The notes: generated from the letters alone by a model not told the origin. 64,000 bases of DNA from ASV31 sp965229765 (GCA_965229765.1 CBDDJT010000004.1:310001-374000), one strand, 5' to 3'; shown: positions 8,235 to 17,594, counted from the first letter of the stretch. Numbers and translations are program-made.

Positions 8235-9265
8235 TCGAACGTCCCCGCCACGCGCCCCAGCAGCATGAAGGCCCGGGCGGTGCGCGTATCAGACAGCGCG
8301 GCGATGTCGGAATCGCTCGCCGTCTTTTCGAAGCCGGCAAAGATCTGGTCGAACCGGCGCAGGAAATGGTGGACGGAATCGCGGAACACCATGTCCTGCC
8401 GCATCCGTCCTGACGTCAGCGCAAGGCAGGACCGGTCGTAGATCCCGCCCAGCGCCGCCACCGCGCGGCCCCGTTCGCCCTGGGCGAACTTGCGCCACAC
8501 CTCGGGGCGGGCGCGATCGGGCCGCAGGTCTTCCATGTAGATCCCGTCATGGCTGAGAAGCGTCAGCACGTCCTCGGCCGCCTGGATCAGCCGCGCGGTG
8601 CCCCGGTCGCGCAAGGCCCGGCGCAGCGCCTGGAACCCTTCCTTGTCGTCGGCGTTCTCGGGAAAGTTCAGCGCGCGGATGAAATCGGCCACGCTGACCG
8701 GCTCTGTCATCGCGTCGACGGGCGTGTTCAGTGCCAGACGTCCCTGCTCCTCGCCGCCCGGCGCGGCCTCGCCATGCGGCAGGGCGGGCTTGGCCGCCGA
8801 TGCCGTCGTCGCCGCCTGAATCACGCGAGAGGAGGAAAACATCGCGATGGCCGATTCCGTCTTGCGCTGGGCCGCGGCGATCTCTTCCAGCTTGCGCTCT
8901 ACCGACGACTTGCCGCCGGGCGGGGCGGCGCCACGGTCGTTCAGATAGCTTTGGCGCAGCGCGGTGATCGCGGTCTGCAACCGCGCCGACTCCTCACGCA
9001 TCACCCGTGCCGACCGCGCCGCCAGAACGCCCACCCAAAGCACCGCCACAGGCAGGAACACCGCAAGCAGCGTCATCACAAACCGAAGGCTGGAAAACCC
9101 GCCTTCCTCGCTGGCCGAGGTGAACAGAAGGAACCCGCCACAGGCGACGACCCACAGCAACGCTGCAACGACCGCCAGCCGTTCCCAGGACGACATGCCG
9201 CGGCCGGGGCGGGCGCGGGCGCCAAGCCCCAGTTCCTTGATCGGGTCGAAGTCCTTGTCGGCCAT
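8231..9265 (-). CDS. Conserved membrane protein, function unknown
   Basis: 344 residues. After a 25-residue cytoplasmic start there are two transmembrane helices (about 28-48 and 60-83). A charged, probably coiled-coil segment follows (85-140, SARVMREESARLQTAI and VERKLEEIAAAQRKTESAI), then an Ala/Pro linker and a helical C-terminal domain (about 180-344) with DFIRALNFPENADDKEGFQALRRAL. I know no function; the architecture looks like a Rhodobacterales-specific inner-membrane protein with a cytoplasmic domain. It lies 30 bp downstream of greA on the same strand and may be co-transcribed with it. Confidence 0.7.
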   Translation of the reverse strand: MADKDFDPIKELGLGARARPGRGMSSWERLAVVAALLWVVACGGFLLFTSASEEGGFSSLRFVMTLLAVFLPVAVLWVGVLAARSARVMREESARLQTAITALRQSYLNDRGAAPPGGKSSVERKLEEIAAAQRKTESAIAMFSSSRVIQAATTASAAKPALPHGEAAPGGEEQGRLALNTPVDAMTEPVSVADFIRALNFPENADDKEGFQALRRALRDRGTARLIQAAEDVLTLLSHDGIYMEDLRPDRARPEVWRKFAQGERGRAVAALGGIYDRSCLALTSGRMRQDMVFRDSVHHFLRRFDQIFAGFEKTASDSDIAALSDTRTARAFMLLGRVAGTFD

Positions 9266-9295
9266 GCGTCTTGCCTGTCTGGGCGCGGTCAGCGC

Positions 9296-9766
9296 CTAGA
9301 TATAGGCAATGGTCACGATCTCATAGGCCTTCTCGCCACCCGGCGTGCGGACCTCGACGCTGTCGCCCTCATCCTTGCCGATCAGGGCGCGTGCCAGCGG
9401 CGACTTGATGTTCAGCTTGCCGGCCTCGATATCGGCCTCGGGCTCTCCGACGATCTGATAGGTCTTTTCCTCGTCGGTATCCTCATCGACCAAAGTCACG
9501 GTCGCGCCGAACTTGACGGCACCGGACAGCCGCGCGGGGTCCACCACCTCTGCCAGCGACAGGATGCCCTCGACCTCCTTGATGCGGCCCTCGATAAAGC
9601 TCTGCTTTTCGCGCGCCGAATGGTATTCGGCATTCTCGGAAAGATCGCCATGCTCGCGCGCCTCGGCGATGGCCCGGATGATCTCGGGCCGTTCCACCGA
9701 CTTCAGCCGCTTCAATTCGGCGTTAAGCGCGGAATGGCCCGCGCGGGTCAAGAGTATCTTGTCCAT
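9296..9766 (-). CDS. greA: Transcription elongation factor GreA
   Basis: 156 residues, standard GreA length. The N-terminal coiled coil (about 1-75) contains EAREHGDLSENAEYHSAREKQ, whose acidic tip (D and E around 41-45) enters the RNA polymerase secondary channel and triggers cleavage of backtracked transcripts. The C-terminal FKBP-like domain contains LIGKDEGDSVEVRTPGG. ATG 9766 gives the family N-terminus; a longer reading into the intergenic region has no support. Divergent from the ETF-QO gene. Confidence 0.96.
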   Translation of the reverse strand: MDKILLTRAGHSALNAELKRLKSVERPEIIRAIAEAREHGDLSENAEYHSAREKQSFIEGRIKEVEGILSLAEVVDPARLSGAVKFGATVTLVDEDTDEEKTYQIVGEPEADIEAGKLNIKSPLARALIGKDEGDSVEVRTPGGEKAYEIVTIAYI

Positions 9767-9911
9767 GGCCTTTCTCGCAGTCTTGCAGGTCCCCATCGCG
9801 AAAATTCGCGTCCGCCCACCTGACCGAATGCCCTGCCCGATTGCAAGAGGAACCTCGCAATCCCGCCGCTTGCCGGGGACCGTTGTGCGACCTTTCGACA
9901 CCGCCACACGA

Positions 9912-9940
9912 TTGACCCCCGGGATGGGCCTGAGTAGCAA
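9912..9940 (+). promoter_or_regulatory. Candidate sigma-70 promoter of the ETF-QO gene
   Basis: TTGACC (9912-9917), a 17-bp spacer and TAGCAA (9935-9940) read towards the ETF-QO start at 9982. The -35 matches consensus in five of six bases; the -10 is weak. Predicted transcription start is near 9946, giving a leader of about 36 nt. Called by eye only. Confidence 0.4.
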
Positions 9941-9981
9941 CACGGGAAACCAGTGCGCCGCATGGCTCCGGAGGAACAGGA

Positions 9982-11631
9982 ATGGCCGAGATCGAACGCG
10001 AGTCGATGGAATATGACGTTGTGATCGTTGGTGCGGGGCCGGCAGGCCTCTCGGCCGCCATCCGCCTGAAGCAACTCGACGCCGATCTGAACGTCGTGGT
10101 CATCGAAAAGGGGTCCGAGGTGGGCGCGCATATCCTGTCGGGCGCGGTGCTGGACCCCACGGGCCTGAACGCGCTGATCCCGGACTGGAAGGATCGCGGC
10201 GCCCCCGTCACCGTGCCGGTGCGCGACGACAATTTCTACATGCTGGGCGAGGCGGGCGGCATCCGCATCCCGAACTGGCCCATGCCGCCGCTGATGAACA
10301 ATCACGGCAACTACATCGTGTCGATGGGCAACGTCTGCCGCTGGATGGCCGAACAGGCAGAGGAACTGGGGGTGGAAATCTTCCCCGGCATGTCCTGCTC
10401 GGAACTGGTCTATGCGGAAGACGGAAGCGTCAGGGGCGTCGTCGCCGGCGAGTTCGGCAAGGAGGCCGACGGCACGCCCGGCCCCAATTACGAACCCGGC
10501 ATGGAACTGCACGGCAAGTACGTCTTCCTTGGCGAAGGCGTGCGCGGGTCGCTTTCGAAAGAGGCGATTGCCCGGTTCGAACTCGACAAGGACTCGGGGC
10601 CGCAGAAATACGGCATCGGGATGAAGGAAATCTGGGAAATCGACCCGGACAAACACCGCGAAGGCTCTGTCACCCATACGATGGGCTGGCCCCTCGGCAA
10701 CCGCGCTGGCGGCGGGTCTTTCATCTACCACCTTGAAAACAATCAGGTCTACGTGGGCTTCGTCGTGCACTTGAACTACGCCAACCCCTATCTGTCACCC
10801 TACATGGAGTTCCAGCGGTTCAAGCATCACCCGATGGTGGCCGAACTGCTGAAGGGCGGCAAGCGCGTGGCCTATGGCGCCCGTGCCATCACCGAAGGCG
10901 GCTGGCAGGCCATGCCAAAGGCGGTGGCGCCCGGCGTCGCGCTTCTGGGCTGCTCGGTCGGGCTGGTGAACGTGCCCCGCATAAAGGGCAACCACAACGC
11001 CATGCTGTCGGGCAAGGCAGCGGCCGAGGCCGCCCATGCCGCGATCAAGGCGGGCCGCGCCAGCGACGAACTGACCGCCTACAATGACGAACTTCGCACG
11101 GGGCCCATCGCCAAGGATCTAAAGCGGGTGCGCAACGTCAAGCCGCTTTGGTCAAACCGCGGGCTTCTGACCTCGCTGACGGTCGGCGGCTTCGACATGT
11201 GGACGAACAACATCTTCGGCCTGTCGCTGCTGGGCACGCTGAAGCACGGCAAGACCGACGCCGCCGCCACCGAACCGGCCGCGAAACACCAGCCCATCGA
11301 CTACCCCAAGCCCGACGGCGTGCTCAGCTTCGACCGGCTGACCAACGTCAGCTTCTCGATGACCAACCACGAGGAAAGCCAGCCAGCCCACCTGACGCTG
11401 CGCGACGCCTCGGTGCCGATCAGGGTCAACCTGCCCACCTATGCCGAACCGGCCCAGCGCTATTGCCCCGCTGGCGTCTACGAGGTGGTGGAAAAGGACG
11501 GCGCGCCGGAATTCGTCATCAATTTCCAGAACTGCGTCCACTGCAAGACCTGCGATATAAAAGACCCCAGCCAGAACATCCACTGGACGGTCCCGCAGGG
11601 CGGCGACGGGCCGAACTACCCCAACATGTGA
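9982..11631 (+). CDS. Electron transfer flavoprotein-ubiquinone oxidoreductase
   Basis: 549 residues, normal for ETF-QO. The FAD-binding Rossmann motif VGAGPAG is at 16-22. The [4Fe-4S] ligands are Cys495 and the C-terminal trio Cys518, Cys521 and Cys524 (NCVHCKTCDIKDP). The membrane-associated enzyme moves electrons from reduced ETF, and so from acyl-CoA and other flavin dehydrogenases such as that at 1602, into the ubiquinone pool. ATG 9982 is preceded by a GGAGG Shine-Dalgarno; a second in-frame ATG eight codons on is less likely. Confidence 0.96.
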   Translation: MAEIERESMEYDVVIVGAGPAGLSAAIRLKQLDADLNVVVIEKGSEVGAHILSGAVLDPTGLNALIPDWKDRGAPVTVPVRDDNFYMLGEAGGIRIPNWPMPPLMNNHGNYIVSMGNVCRWMAEQAEELGVEIFPGMSCSELVYAEDGSVRGVVAGEFGKEADGTPGPNYEPGMELHGKYVFLGEGVRGSLSKEAIARFELDKDSGPQKYGIGMKEIWEIDPDKHREGSVTHTMGWPLGNRAGGGSFIYHLENNQVYVGFVVHLNYANPYLSPYMEFQRFKHHPMVAELLKGGKRVAYGARAITEGGWQAMPKAVAPGVALLGCSVGLVNVPRIKGNHNAMLSGKAAAEAAHAAIKAGRASDELTAYNDELRTGPIAKDLKRVRNVKPLWSNRGLLTSLTVGGFDMWTNNIFGLSLLGTLKHGKTDAAATEPAAKHQPIDYPKPDGVLSFDRLTNVSFSMTNHEESQPAHLTLRDASVPIRVNLPTYAEPAQRYCPAGVYEVVEKDGAPEFVINFQNCVHCKTCDIKDPSQNIHWTVPQGGDGPNYPNM

Positions 11632-11729
11632 CAATCGCGTGTGCGGTCGCGCCATTCGGTCGCCGCACATTGCCACCCGCCGGGGCACGGGCTAGGTTTT
11701 TTGGAAGTTTCGCAAAGAGGTGTTGCACC

Positions 11730-13433
11730 GTGCCTTTCCTGAACCGCCTGAAGCTTTGCGCCGCCGCCGCCCTGGTGGTGTCCATCGCCGCGCCGGCGCT
11801 GTCCCAGGGGCTGGCCGGGTCTTACCTGGCGGCCCGCCACGCCAGCGGTTTCAACGACTTCCGCGCCGCCGCCGACTACTACACCCGCGCCCTGGTGGCC
11901 GACCCAGAGAACCCCTCGCTGATGGAGGCCGCCGCGCGCGCCCACCTCAGCCTTGGCGACCTGAATCGCGCCGTGGCCATCGCACGACGGATGGAGTCGG
12001 TGGGCGCGCCCACCCAGATCGCTTCGATCGCTCTGCTCTCCGACCGTTTCCAGAAGGGCGAGTTCGACGGCCTTCTCGCCGATCTCGACGCCGCACCGCG
12101 CATCGGGCCGATGGTGGACACTCTGCTTCGGGCCTGGGCCGAGATCGGCGCAGGCCGCATGTCCGAGGCCCTGACCGCCTTTGACGAGGTTATCTCGACC
12201 GAGGGGCTGGAAGCGTTCGGCCTTTATCACAAGGCGCTCGCGCTTGCCCTCGTCGGTGATCTGGAAGGCGCCGACGAGATCCTGTCGGGGCGCGCGCAAG
12301 GCACCATCGCGCTGGACCGGCGCGGCGTGCTGGCCCATGTCCAGATCCTCAGCCAGCTCGACCGGAACGCCGACGCCATTGCCGTCCTCGACGAACGCTT
12401 CGGCCTGCAACCCGACAGCGGCCTGATCTCCCTGCGGGAAAGACTTGGCGCCGGTGCGCCAGAGCCTCTCGATGCCATCCAAAGCTCCACCGACGGCGCG
12501 GCAGAGGTGTTCTACAGCGTCGCCAACGCGCTTCGCAACGAATCCAACAGCGGCTACACGCTGGTGTTCAGCCGAACCGCCGAAATCCTGCGCCCCGGCC
12601 ATATCGACGCGATCCTGCTCAGCGCATCGCTTCTGGAAAACATGCAGCTCTACGATCTTGCGACAGAGGCCTACGGCGCCATCCCGAAGGACGATCCGGC
12701 CTTCAGCGCGGCAGAGATCGGACGCGCCGAAAGCCTGCGCCGCTCCGGAGACGCCGAAGGCGGCATCGCGACCCTGCGCACCCTCGCCGAGGAACGCCCC
12801 GAGATTCAGGCTGTTCACGTCGCCCTTGGCGATGCACTTCGCCAGGAAGAGCGCTATGGCGAGGCCAGCAGCGCCTATGACACTGCCATCGACCTGATCG
12901 AAGTACCGGACGACCGGCATTGGATCATCTTCTTCGCGCGCGGCATCACGCACGAGCGCGAAGACCGCTGGGACAACGCCGAGGCCGATTTTCGCCGCGC
13001 CCTGGAACTGCGCCCAAACCAGCCGCAGGTGATGAACTACCTCGGGTATTCCTTCGTCGAGATGGGCATCAACCTCGACGAGGCGCTGGATCTGATCGAA
13101 CGTGCCGTGGCAGAGGATCCGGGCTCGGGCTACATCGTCGACAGCCTTGGCTGGGTGCTCTACCGCCTCGGCCGCTTCGAAGAGGCGGTCGGCCACATGG
13201 AACGCGCGGCAGAGCTTCTGCCGGTAGACCCGATCGTCAACGACCACCTCGGCGATGTCTACTGGGCCGTGGGCCGCCAGACAGAGGCCCAGTTCCAGTG
13301 GCGCCGTGCCCTGTCCTTCGACCCCGAAGAGGACGATGCAGAACGCATCCGCCGCAAGCTTGAAATCGGGCTCGACGCCGTCCTGATCGAAGAGGGCGAA
13401 GACCCGGTTTCGGCAGAGTTGCGCGACGGCTGA
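11730..13433 (+). CDS. Exported TPR-repeat protein
   Basis: 567 residues from GTG 11730, chosen because AAAGAGG lies 10-16 bp upstream and the product then begins with a clean signal peptide (about 1-26, ending APALSQ). The rest is a string of tetratricopeptide repeats; the C-terminal ones are clearest (e.g. NAEADFRRALELRPNQPQVMNYLG and EAVGHMERAAELLPVDP). It should be a periplasmic or membrane-attached scaffold; no enzyme domain is visible. It sits directly before ispE (4 bp gap), but the pathway link is unknown. Confidence 0.8.
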   Translation: MPFLNRLKLCAAAALVVSIAAPALSQGLAGSYLAARHASGFNDFRAAADYYTRALVADPENPSLMEAAARAHLSLGDLNRAVAIARRMESVGAPTQIASIALLSDRFQKGEFDGLLADLDAAPRIGPMVDTLLRAWAEIGAGRMSEALTAFDEVISTEGLEAFGLYHKALALALVGDLEGADEILSGRAQGTIALDRRGVLAHVQILSQLDRNADAIAVLDERFGLQPDSGLISLRERLGAGAPEPLDAIQSSTDGAAEVFYSVANALRNESNSGYTLVFSRTAEILRPGHIDAILLSASLLENMQLYDLATEAYGAIPKDDPAFSAAEIGRAESLRRSGDAEGGIATLRTLAEERPEIQAVHVALGDALRQEERYGEASSAYDTAIDLIEVPDDRHWIIFFARGITHEREDRWDNAEADFRRALELRPNQPQVMNYLGYSFVEMGINLDEALDLIERAVAEDPGSGYIVDSLGWVLYRLGRFEEAVGHMERAAELLPVDPIVNDHLGDVYWAVGRQTEAQFQWRRALSFDPEEDDAERIRRKLEIGLDAVLIEEGEDPVSAELRDG

Positions 13434-13437
13434 CACG

Positions 13438-14319
13438 GTGCCGGCCGCGCCCTGCGCCACCGCCACCGCCTTCGCCCCGGCCAAGGTCAACCTCACCCTG
13501 CATGTCACCGGCCGCCGGGACGATGGCTATCACCTGCTCGACAGCCTGGTGGTCCATGTCGGCACCGGCGATGACCTGACCGTGGCGGACGCCGATGCAC
13601 CGGCTTTCATCGTGACCGGACCGCACGCGGCGGGGGTGCCCGCCGACGGCTCCAACCTCGTGCTGCGCGCCGCCGCGCTGATGGGCGGTCCGCCCCTGTC
13701 GATCACGCTGGACAAGCGCTTGCCCCCCGCCTCCGGCATTGGCGGCGGATCGTCCGACGCCGCCGCCACCCTGCGCGCCATCGCGGCGCTGCGCGGCGCG
13801 CCGCTGCCAACGGGCGACGCCGTGCTGGCGCTCGGCGCCGATGTTCCCGTGTGTCTCGCCGCCCGCCCCGCCCGCATGTCGGGCATAGGCGAGCGTCTGG
13901 CCCCCGTCGCCCCCCTGCCGCCCGCCTGGCTGGTGCTGGTCAATCCCGGCGTCTCGGTCCCAACGCCCGTCGTCTTCCGCGCCCTTGCATGCCGCGAAAA
14001 TCCGCCGATGCCCGCGGACCTGCCCGCCTGGCCCGACGCCCCCGCTCTTGCCGCCTGGCTCACAACCCAGCGCAACGACCTGGAGGCGCCCGCGCGCGCC
14101 ATCGCCCCTGCCATCGGCGACACGCTGGCCGCGCTCGCCGCCACGCCGGGGTGTCGGCTGGCCCGCATGTCGGGGTCCGGCGCCACCTGCTTCGGTCTCT
14201 ATGCCACCGCCACCGCCGCAGAGGCCGCCGCCGCATCCCTCTCCGCGGCGCACCCCGATTGGTGGACCGCCGCCGCGCCCCTGCTCACCAAGCCGCCCGA
14301 AACCCGGCTGACGGCCTGA
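13438..14319 (+). CDS. ispE: 4-diphosphocytidyl-2-C-methyl-D-erythritol kinase IspE
   Basis: 293 residues with a GTG start 4 bp after the TPR gene. This GHMP kinase phosphorylates CDP-methylerythritol in the MEP pathway of isoprenoid synthesis. The N-terminal motif FAPAKVNLTLHVTGRRDDGYHLLDSL holds the catalytic Lys and Asp context. The ATP loop PPASGIGGGSSDAAA is near 96-110, and the third GHMP motif MSGSGATCFGLY is near the C-terminus. A prenyl diphosphate synthase follows on the opposite strand. Confidence 0.95.
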   Translation: MPAAPCATATAFAPAKVNLTLHVTGRRDDGYHLLDSLVVHVGTGDDLTVADADAPAFIVTGPHAAGVPADGSNLVLRAAALMGGPPLSITLDKRLPPASGIGGGSSDAAATLRAIAALRGAPLPTGDAVLALGADVPVCLAARPARMSGIGERLAPVAPLPPAWLVLVNPGVSVPTPVVFRALACRENPPMPADLPAWPDAPALAAWLTTQRNDLEAPARAIAPAIGDTLAALAATPGCRLARMSGSGATCFGLYATATAAEAAAASLSAAHPDWWTAAAPLLTKPPETRLTA

Positions 14320-14334
14320 AAGACCGCTGCAGGC

Positions 14335-14356
14335 TTCTTCTGTTCAAAAATACTCA
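14335..14356 (+). repeat. Short dispersed repeat, copy 1 (intergenic)
   Basis: A 22-bp stretch in the gap between ispE and the convergent prenyl synthase gene matches 57931-57952, inside cobN, at 19 of 22 positions. Both have a TTCTTCTGTTC start and an AAATACTC end. It looks like the conserved front part of a small dispersed repeat, here in the expected intergenic place. Confidence 0.55.
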
Positions 14357-14405
14357 TGTCGCCGCATGTCACGCCCGCGCAACGCCCGTCAGGCGCGCGG
14401 ACATC

Positions 14406-15407
14406 TCAGCTGATCCGCGCCACCACGTAGTCGGCCAGGTCATGCAAGTCGTCGCGCAGCGGGTCCTCGGGCAGCGTCAGGATCGCCGCCTTCGCCTTGT
14501 CGGCCCAGCCCAGCGCGTCCGCCCGCGTGGCCTCCATCGCGCCGTGGCGCGCCAGAAGGTCCATCGCGTGGTCAAGGTCGCCGTCGCGCTGGTCGCCCTT
14601 CTCTATCACCCGCGCCCAGAAGGCGCGTTCCTCGGCATCGGCCGCCGCCACCGCCTTGATGACCGGCAGCGTCAGCTTGCGCTCGCGGAAATCGTCGCCC
14701 ACGTTCTTGCCCGTCGCCGCGCTGTCGCCGCCATAATCCAGCAGGTCGTCCACGATCTGGAACGCGATGCCCAGTGCGTCGCCATAGGTGTGAAGCGCGG
14801 CGATCCGGTCCTCGGGCGCGCCGGCGATCACGCCGCCCACCTCTGTCGCGGCAGAGAAAAGCGCCGCCGTCTTGCCGCGCACCACCTTCAGGTAGATGCC
14901 CTCGTCCGTGCGCAGGTCCTGCGCCGCGGTCAGTTGCAGCACCTCGCCCTCGGCGATCGTCGCCGCCGCGTTCGCAAGGATGTCCAGCACCCGCAGCGAC
15001 CCGGTCTCCACCATCATCTGAAAGGCCCGCGCGAACAGGTAGTCGCCCACCAGCACGCTCGACTTGTTGTCCCACAGAAGGTTCGCCGTGGGCCGCCCGC
15101 GCCGCTGGCCGCTTTCGTCGACCACGTCATCGTGCAGCAGCGTGGCGGTATGAATGAACTCCACCGTCGCCGCCAGATGCACATGATAGGGCCCGCCGTA
15201 TCCGCACAGACGTGCCGCCGCCAGCGTCAGCATCGGCCGCAGCCGCTTGCCCCCCGCCTCGACCAGATGCGCCGTCACCTCGGGAATGCGCGGCGCATGT
15301 TCCGATGCCATGCGCTCGCGGATCAGCGCATTCACCGCGCCCATTTCGGCTGCCAAGGCCGTGCTCAGCCGTTCGTGCGGTTTGATCTCTGCGCTATCCA
15401 GCCCCAT
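14406..15407 (-). CDS. ispB: Polyprenyl diphosphate synthase (octa/decaprenyl type)
   Basis: 333 residues from ATG 15407; the codon before is GTG, which would add one residue. It has the trans-prenyltransferase motifs GGKRLRP (52-58), first Asp-rich motif DDVVD (93-97) and second Asp-rich motif DDLLD (220-224). It elongates FPP with IPP to the long chain used for ubiquinone; the chain length (probably C50 in this group) cannot be read from sequence alone. It is divergent from the DUF2007 gene. Confidence 0.93.
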   Translation of the reverse strand: MGLDSAEIKPHERLSTALAAEMGAVNALIRERMASEHAPRIPEVTAHLVEAGGKRLRPMLTLAAARLCGYGGPYHVHLAATVEFIHTATLLHDDVVDESGQRRGRPTANLLWDNKSSVLVGDYLFARAFQMMVETGSLRVLDILANAAATIAEGEVLQLTAAQDLRTDEGIYLKVVRGKTAALFSAATEVGGVIAGAPEDRIAALHTYGDALGIAFQIVDDLLDYGGDSAATGKNVGDDFRERKLTLPVIKAVAAADAEERAFWARVIEKGDQRDGDLDHAMDLLARHGAMEATRADALGWADKAKAAILTLPEDPLRDDLHDLADYVVARIS

Positions 15408-15463
15408 CACCGTCCCGTCAGGTCTATCGACAAAGCAGGGCGTCTGCCCCTACATCCGGTGGC

Positions 15464-15679
15464 ATGAGAGAGCTTCTGCGCACCAACGATCCCACACTCA
15501 TCGCATTCGCCACGGCGCTGCTTGAGGGCGAGGATATAGACTGCTTTCAGATGGACGTCCACATGAGCGTTCTGGAAGGCTCCATCGGCATTTTGCCGCG
15601 CCGCCTTATGGTGCGCGATGCCGATTATTTCCTCGCCGCCACGGCCATGCGCGACAACGGCATCCCCGTGGCCGAATGA
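15464..15679 (+). CDS. DUF2007 domain protein
   Basis: 71 residues covering one DUF2007 module: RTNDPTLIAFATALLEGEDIDCFQMDVH followed by GILPRRLMVRDADYFLAA. The family is thought to be a small signal-transducing or metal-binding fold, but no function is established. The stop overlaps the start of the methyltransferase gene by 4 bp (ATGA), so the two are coupled. Confidence 0.85.
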   Translation: MRELLRTNDPTLIAFATALLEGEDIDCFQMDVHMSVLEGSIGILPRRLMVRDADYFLAATAMRDNGIPVAE

Positions 15680-16434
15680 CCGGCCCGACCACCGAAGACG
15701 CCTTTCTCGGCGGCCGCCTGATCCTGAACCAGCCCGCGCGCGGCTACCGCGCCGGCACCGACCCGGTGCTTCTCGCGGCCGCGGTGCCGGCCTTGCCCGG
15801 CCAGTCGGTGCTGGAGCTTGGCTGCGGCGTGGGCACCGCCGCGCTCTGCCTGATGTCACGCGTGCCCGGACTCGACGCCACCGGGGTCGAACTGCAATCG
15901 GATTACGCCGATCTTGCCCGCCGCAACGCCGTCCGCAACGGCCTGCCGCTTCACGTCGTCACCGCCGACCTTGCCCGCCTGCCCCCCGGCCTGCGGCAGC
16001 GCGGCTTCGACCATGTCTTCGCCAACCCGCCCTATTTCGACCCCGCCCGCAGCCTTCCTGCGCAGGACAGCGGCAAGGCCACCGCCTTTGCCGGCGACAC
16101 CCCGCTGGCGGCATGGATCGACATTGCGCTGCGCCGCCTTGTCCCCGGCGGGCGGCTGACGGTGATCCAGCGCATGGAACGGCTGCCCGAACTTCTGGCG
16201 GCCTGTGACACGCGCATCGGCGGCCTGTGCGTCCTGCCGCTGGCGGGCCGTGACGGGCGCGCGCCCGAACGGCTGATCCTGCACGGTCGCAAGGGCGGGC
16301 GCGCGCCGTTCCGCCTGTTGCCGCCTCTGGCAATCCACGCGGGTCCGGCGCATGACGGCGACCGTGACAGCTTTGCGCCCGCAATCGCTGCCGTCCTGCG
16401 CGACGGCGCCGGGCTTGCGGTCGATTGGGGATAA
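15676..16434 (+). CDS. TrmN6-type tRNA (adenine-N6)-methyltransferase
   Basis: 252 residues. The SAM-binding motif LELGCGVGT is at 46-54 and the N6-adenine methyltransferase motif NPPYFDP begins at 117. The N-terminal GGRLILNQPARGYRAGTDPVLLAA is typical of the YfiC/TrmN6 family, which methylates A37 of tRNA1(Val) in E. coli. Actual specificity here is inferred. It is coupled to the upstream DUF2007 gene. Confidence 0.85.
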   Translation: MTGPTTEDAFLGGRLILNQPARGYRAGTDPVLLAAAVPALPGQSVLELGCGVGTAALCLMSRVPGLDATGVELQSDYADLARRNAVRNGLPLHVVTADLARLPPGLRQRGFDHVFANPPYFDPARSLPAQDSGKATAFAGDTPLAAWIDIALRRLVPGGRLTVIQRMERLPELLAACDTRIGGLCVLPLAGRDGRAPERLILHGRKGGRAPFRLLPPLAIHAGPAHDGDRDSFAPAIAAVLRDGAGLAVDWG

Positions 16435-16561
16435 CCGGTGGATGATTCGGCCCGGCGGTATGGAAAACCAGCCTATTTGCGACGCTTTTGAATCAGCGGC
16501 GTGACAAGTGGGATTTTCTGTGCTGCAATTTCTTTGCGTTCAGCGAAAAAGGAGGAAAAGA

Positions 16562-16729
16562 ATGAGCCTGAGTTCGCATCTGCAAGAGCTCCGGAAGAAG
16601 CACCAGTCGCTGTCGGAGCAGGTTGAAGTCGCGCAGCGAAGCCCGTCTCACGACGAACTCCACCTTACCGAATTGAAAAAACAGAAGTTGAAGCTCAAGG
16701 AACAGATCCATCGCCTGACAGGGGCCTGA
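16562..16729 (+). CDS. YdcH family (DUF465) small protein
   Basis: 55 residues, almost entirely charged helix: LSSHLQELRKKHQSLSEQVEVAQ then HLTELKKQKLKLKEQIHRL. This is the DUF465/YdcH helical hairpin of unknown function. ATG 16562 has a strong AAGGAGG Shine-Dalgarno just upstream. The last 35 bp overlap the 3' end of the convergent EamA transporter gene. Confidence 0.88.
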   Translation: MSLSSHLQELRKKHQSLSEQVEVAQRSPSHDELHLTELKKQKLKLKEQIHRLTGA

Positions 16730-17594
16730 CAACGGCCCGGGCGCTGGCCCGCGCGGCCAGCGCCGCACCCCCGGCGATCAGCACGGCGGAAAGCATCAGC
16801 GTTGCGCTTGCCGGGGATACACCGGCAAGGATCAGCATGATCGTGGACAACAGCGGCGCGGCATAGGACGCGACCCCAAGAAGCTGGATATCGCCACGCT
16901 TCACGCCGATATCCCAGATGAAGAACGCCAGCCCCACGGGCCCCAGCCCCAGCGCCAGCATCGATGCCCAGCCAAGCCCCGTGCCCGGCCACGCCGTATC
17001 CTCCATCAGCAGATGCGCCAGCGCCGACAACACCGCCGAGATCAGGCAGAACACGGCCACGCTGTCTGTGGGCACCGCGCCGAGGCGGCGAGAGATCACC
17101 GAATACCCCGACCATGTCAGTGCGCAAAGGAACGCCAGCCCAAGGCCCGGCAGCGCCTCTGCCGACACTGTGCCGACGCCGCGCGCCACGATCAGCGCGG
17201 CACCGGCAAAGGCCACCAGTGCGCCCAGAACATGCCCCGCGCGCAGCCGTTCACCGGGCAGCAGACCCGAAAACAGCACGATGAACAAAGGCCAGAGATA
17301 GGCAATCAGCCCCGCCTCGGCAGGCGGTGCCAGCCGCAGGGCCGAGAAATAGAGAAAATGGTAGCCAAAAAGCCCTGCCGTGCCGAAGGCATAGACACGC
17401 CAGCCAACGCCCAGCAACCCACGCGCACCACCTGTCCAAAGTATCCAGACCACCCCGATCGCACCGCCGATGGCAAAGCAGATGGCATTAAGCTGAAACG
17501 GTGGCACCGGCGCCGATCCCACCGTGAACAACGCCAGCAGCGCCCACAGCAAGACCGCCCCGAACCCGATCGCCGTCGCGCGCCCGCGTGTCAA
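16695..17594 (-). CDS. EamA/DMT family exporter (YddG-like)
   Basis: 299 residues with ten predicted transmembrane helices in two EamA repeats (about 5-135 and 145-285). Motifs include EAGLIAYLWPLFIVLFSGLLPGERL at the end of the first repeat and GDIQLLGVASYAAPLLSTIML in the second, the layout of YddG-type exporters of aromatic or other amino acids. It is an inner-membrane protein. Its ATG overlaps the stop of the upstream LysR gene (ATGA), so the regulator and exporter form a coupled unit. The substrate is not determinable. Confidence 0.87.
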   Translation of the reverse strand: MTRGRATAIGFGAVLLWALLALFTVGSAPVPPFQLNAICFAIGGAIGVVWILWTGGARGLLGVGWRVYAFGTAGLFGYHFLYFSALRLAPPAEAGLIAYLWPLFIVLFSGLLPGERLRAGHVLGALVAFAGAALIVARGVGTVSAEALPGLGLAFLCALTWSGYSVISRRLGAVPTDSVAVFCLISAVLSALAHLLMEDTAWPGTGLGWASMLALGLGPVGLAFFIWDIGVKRGDIQLLGVASYAAPLLSTIMLILAGVSPASATLMLSAVLIAGGAALAARASARAVVRPLSGDGSVP

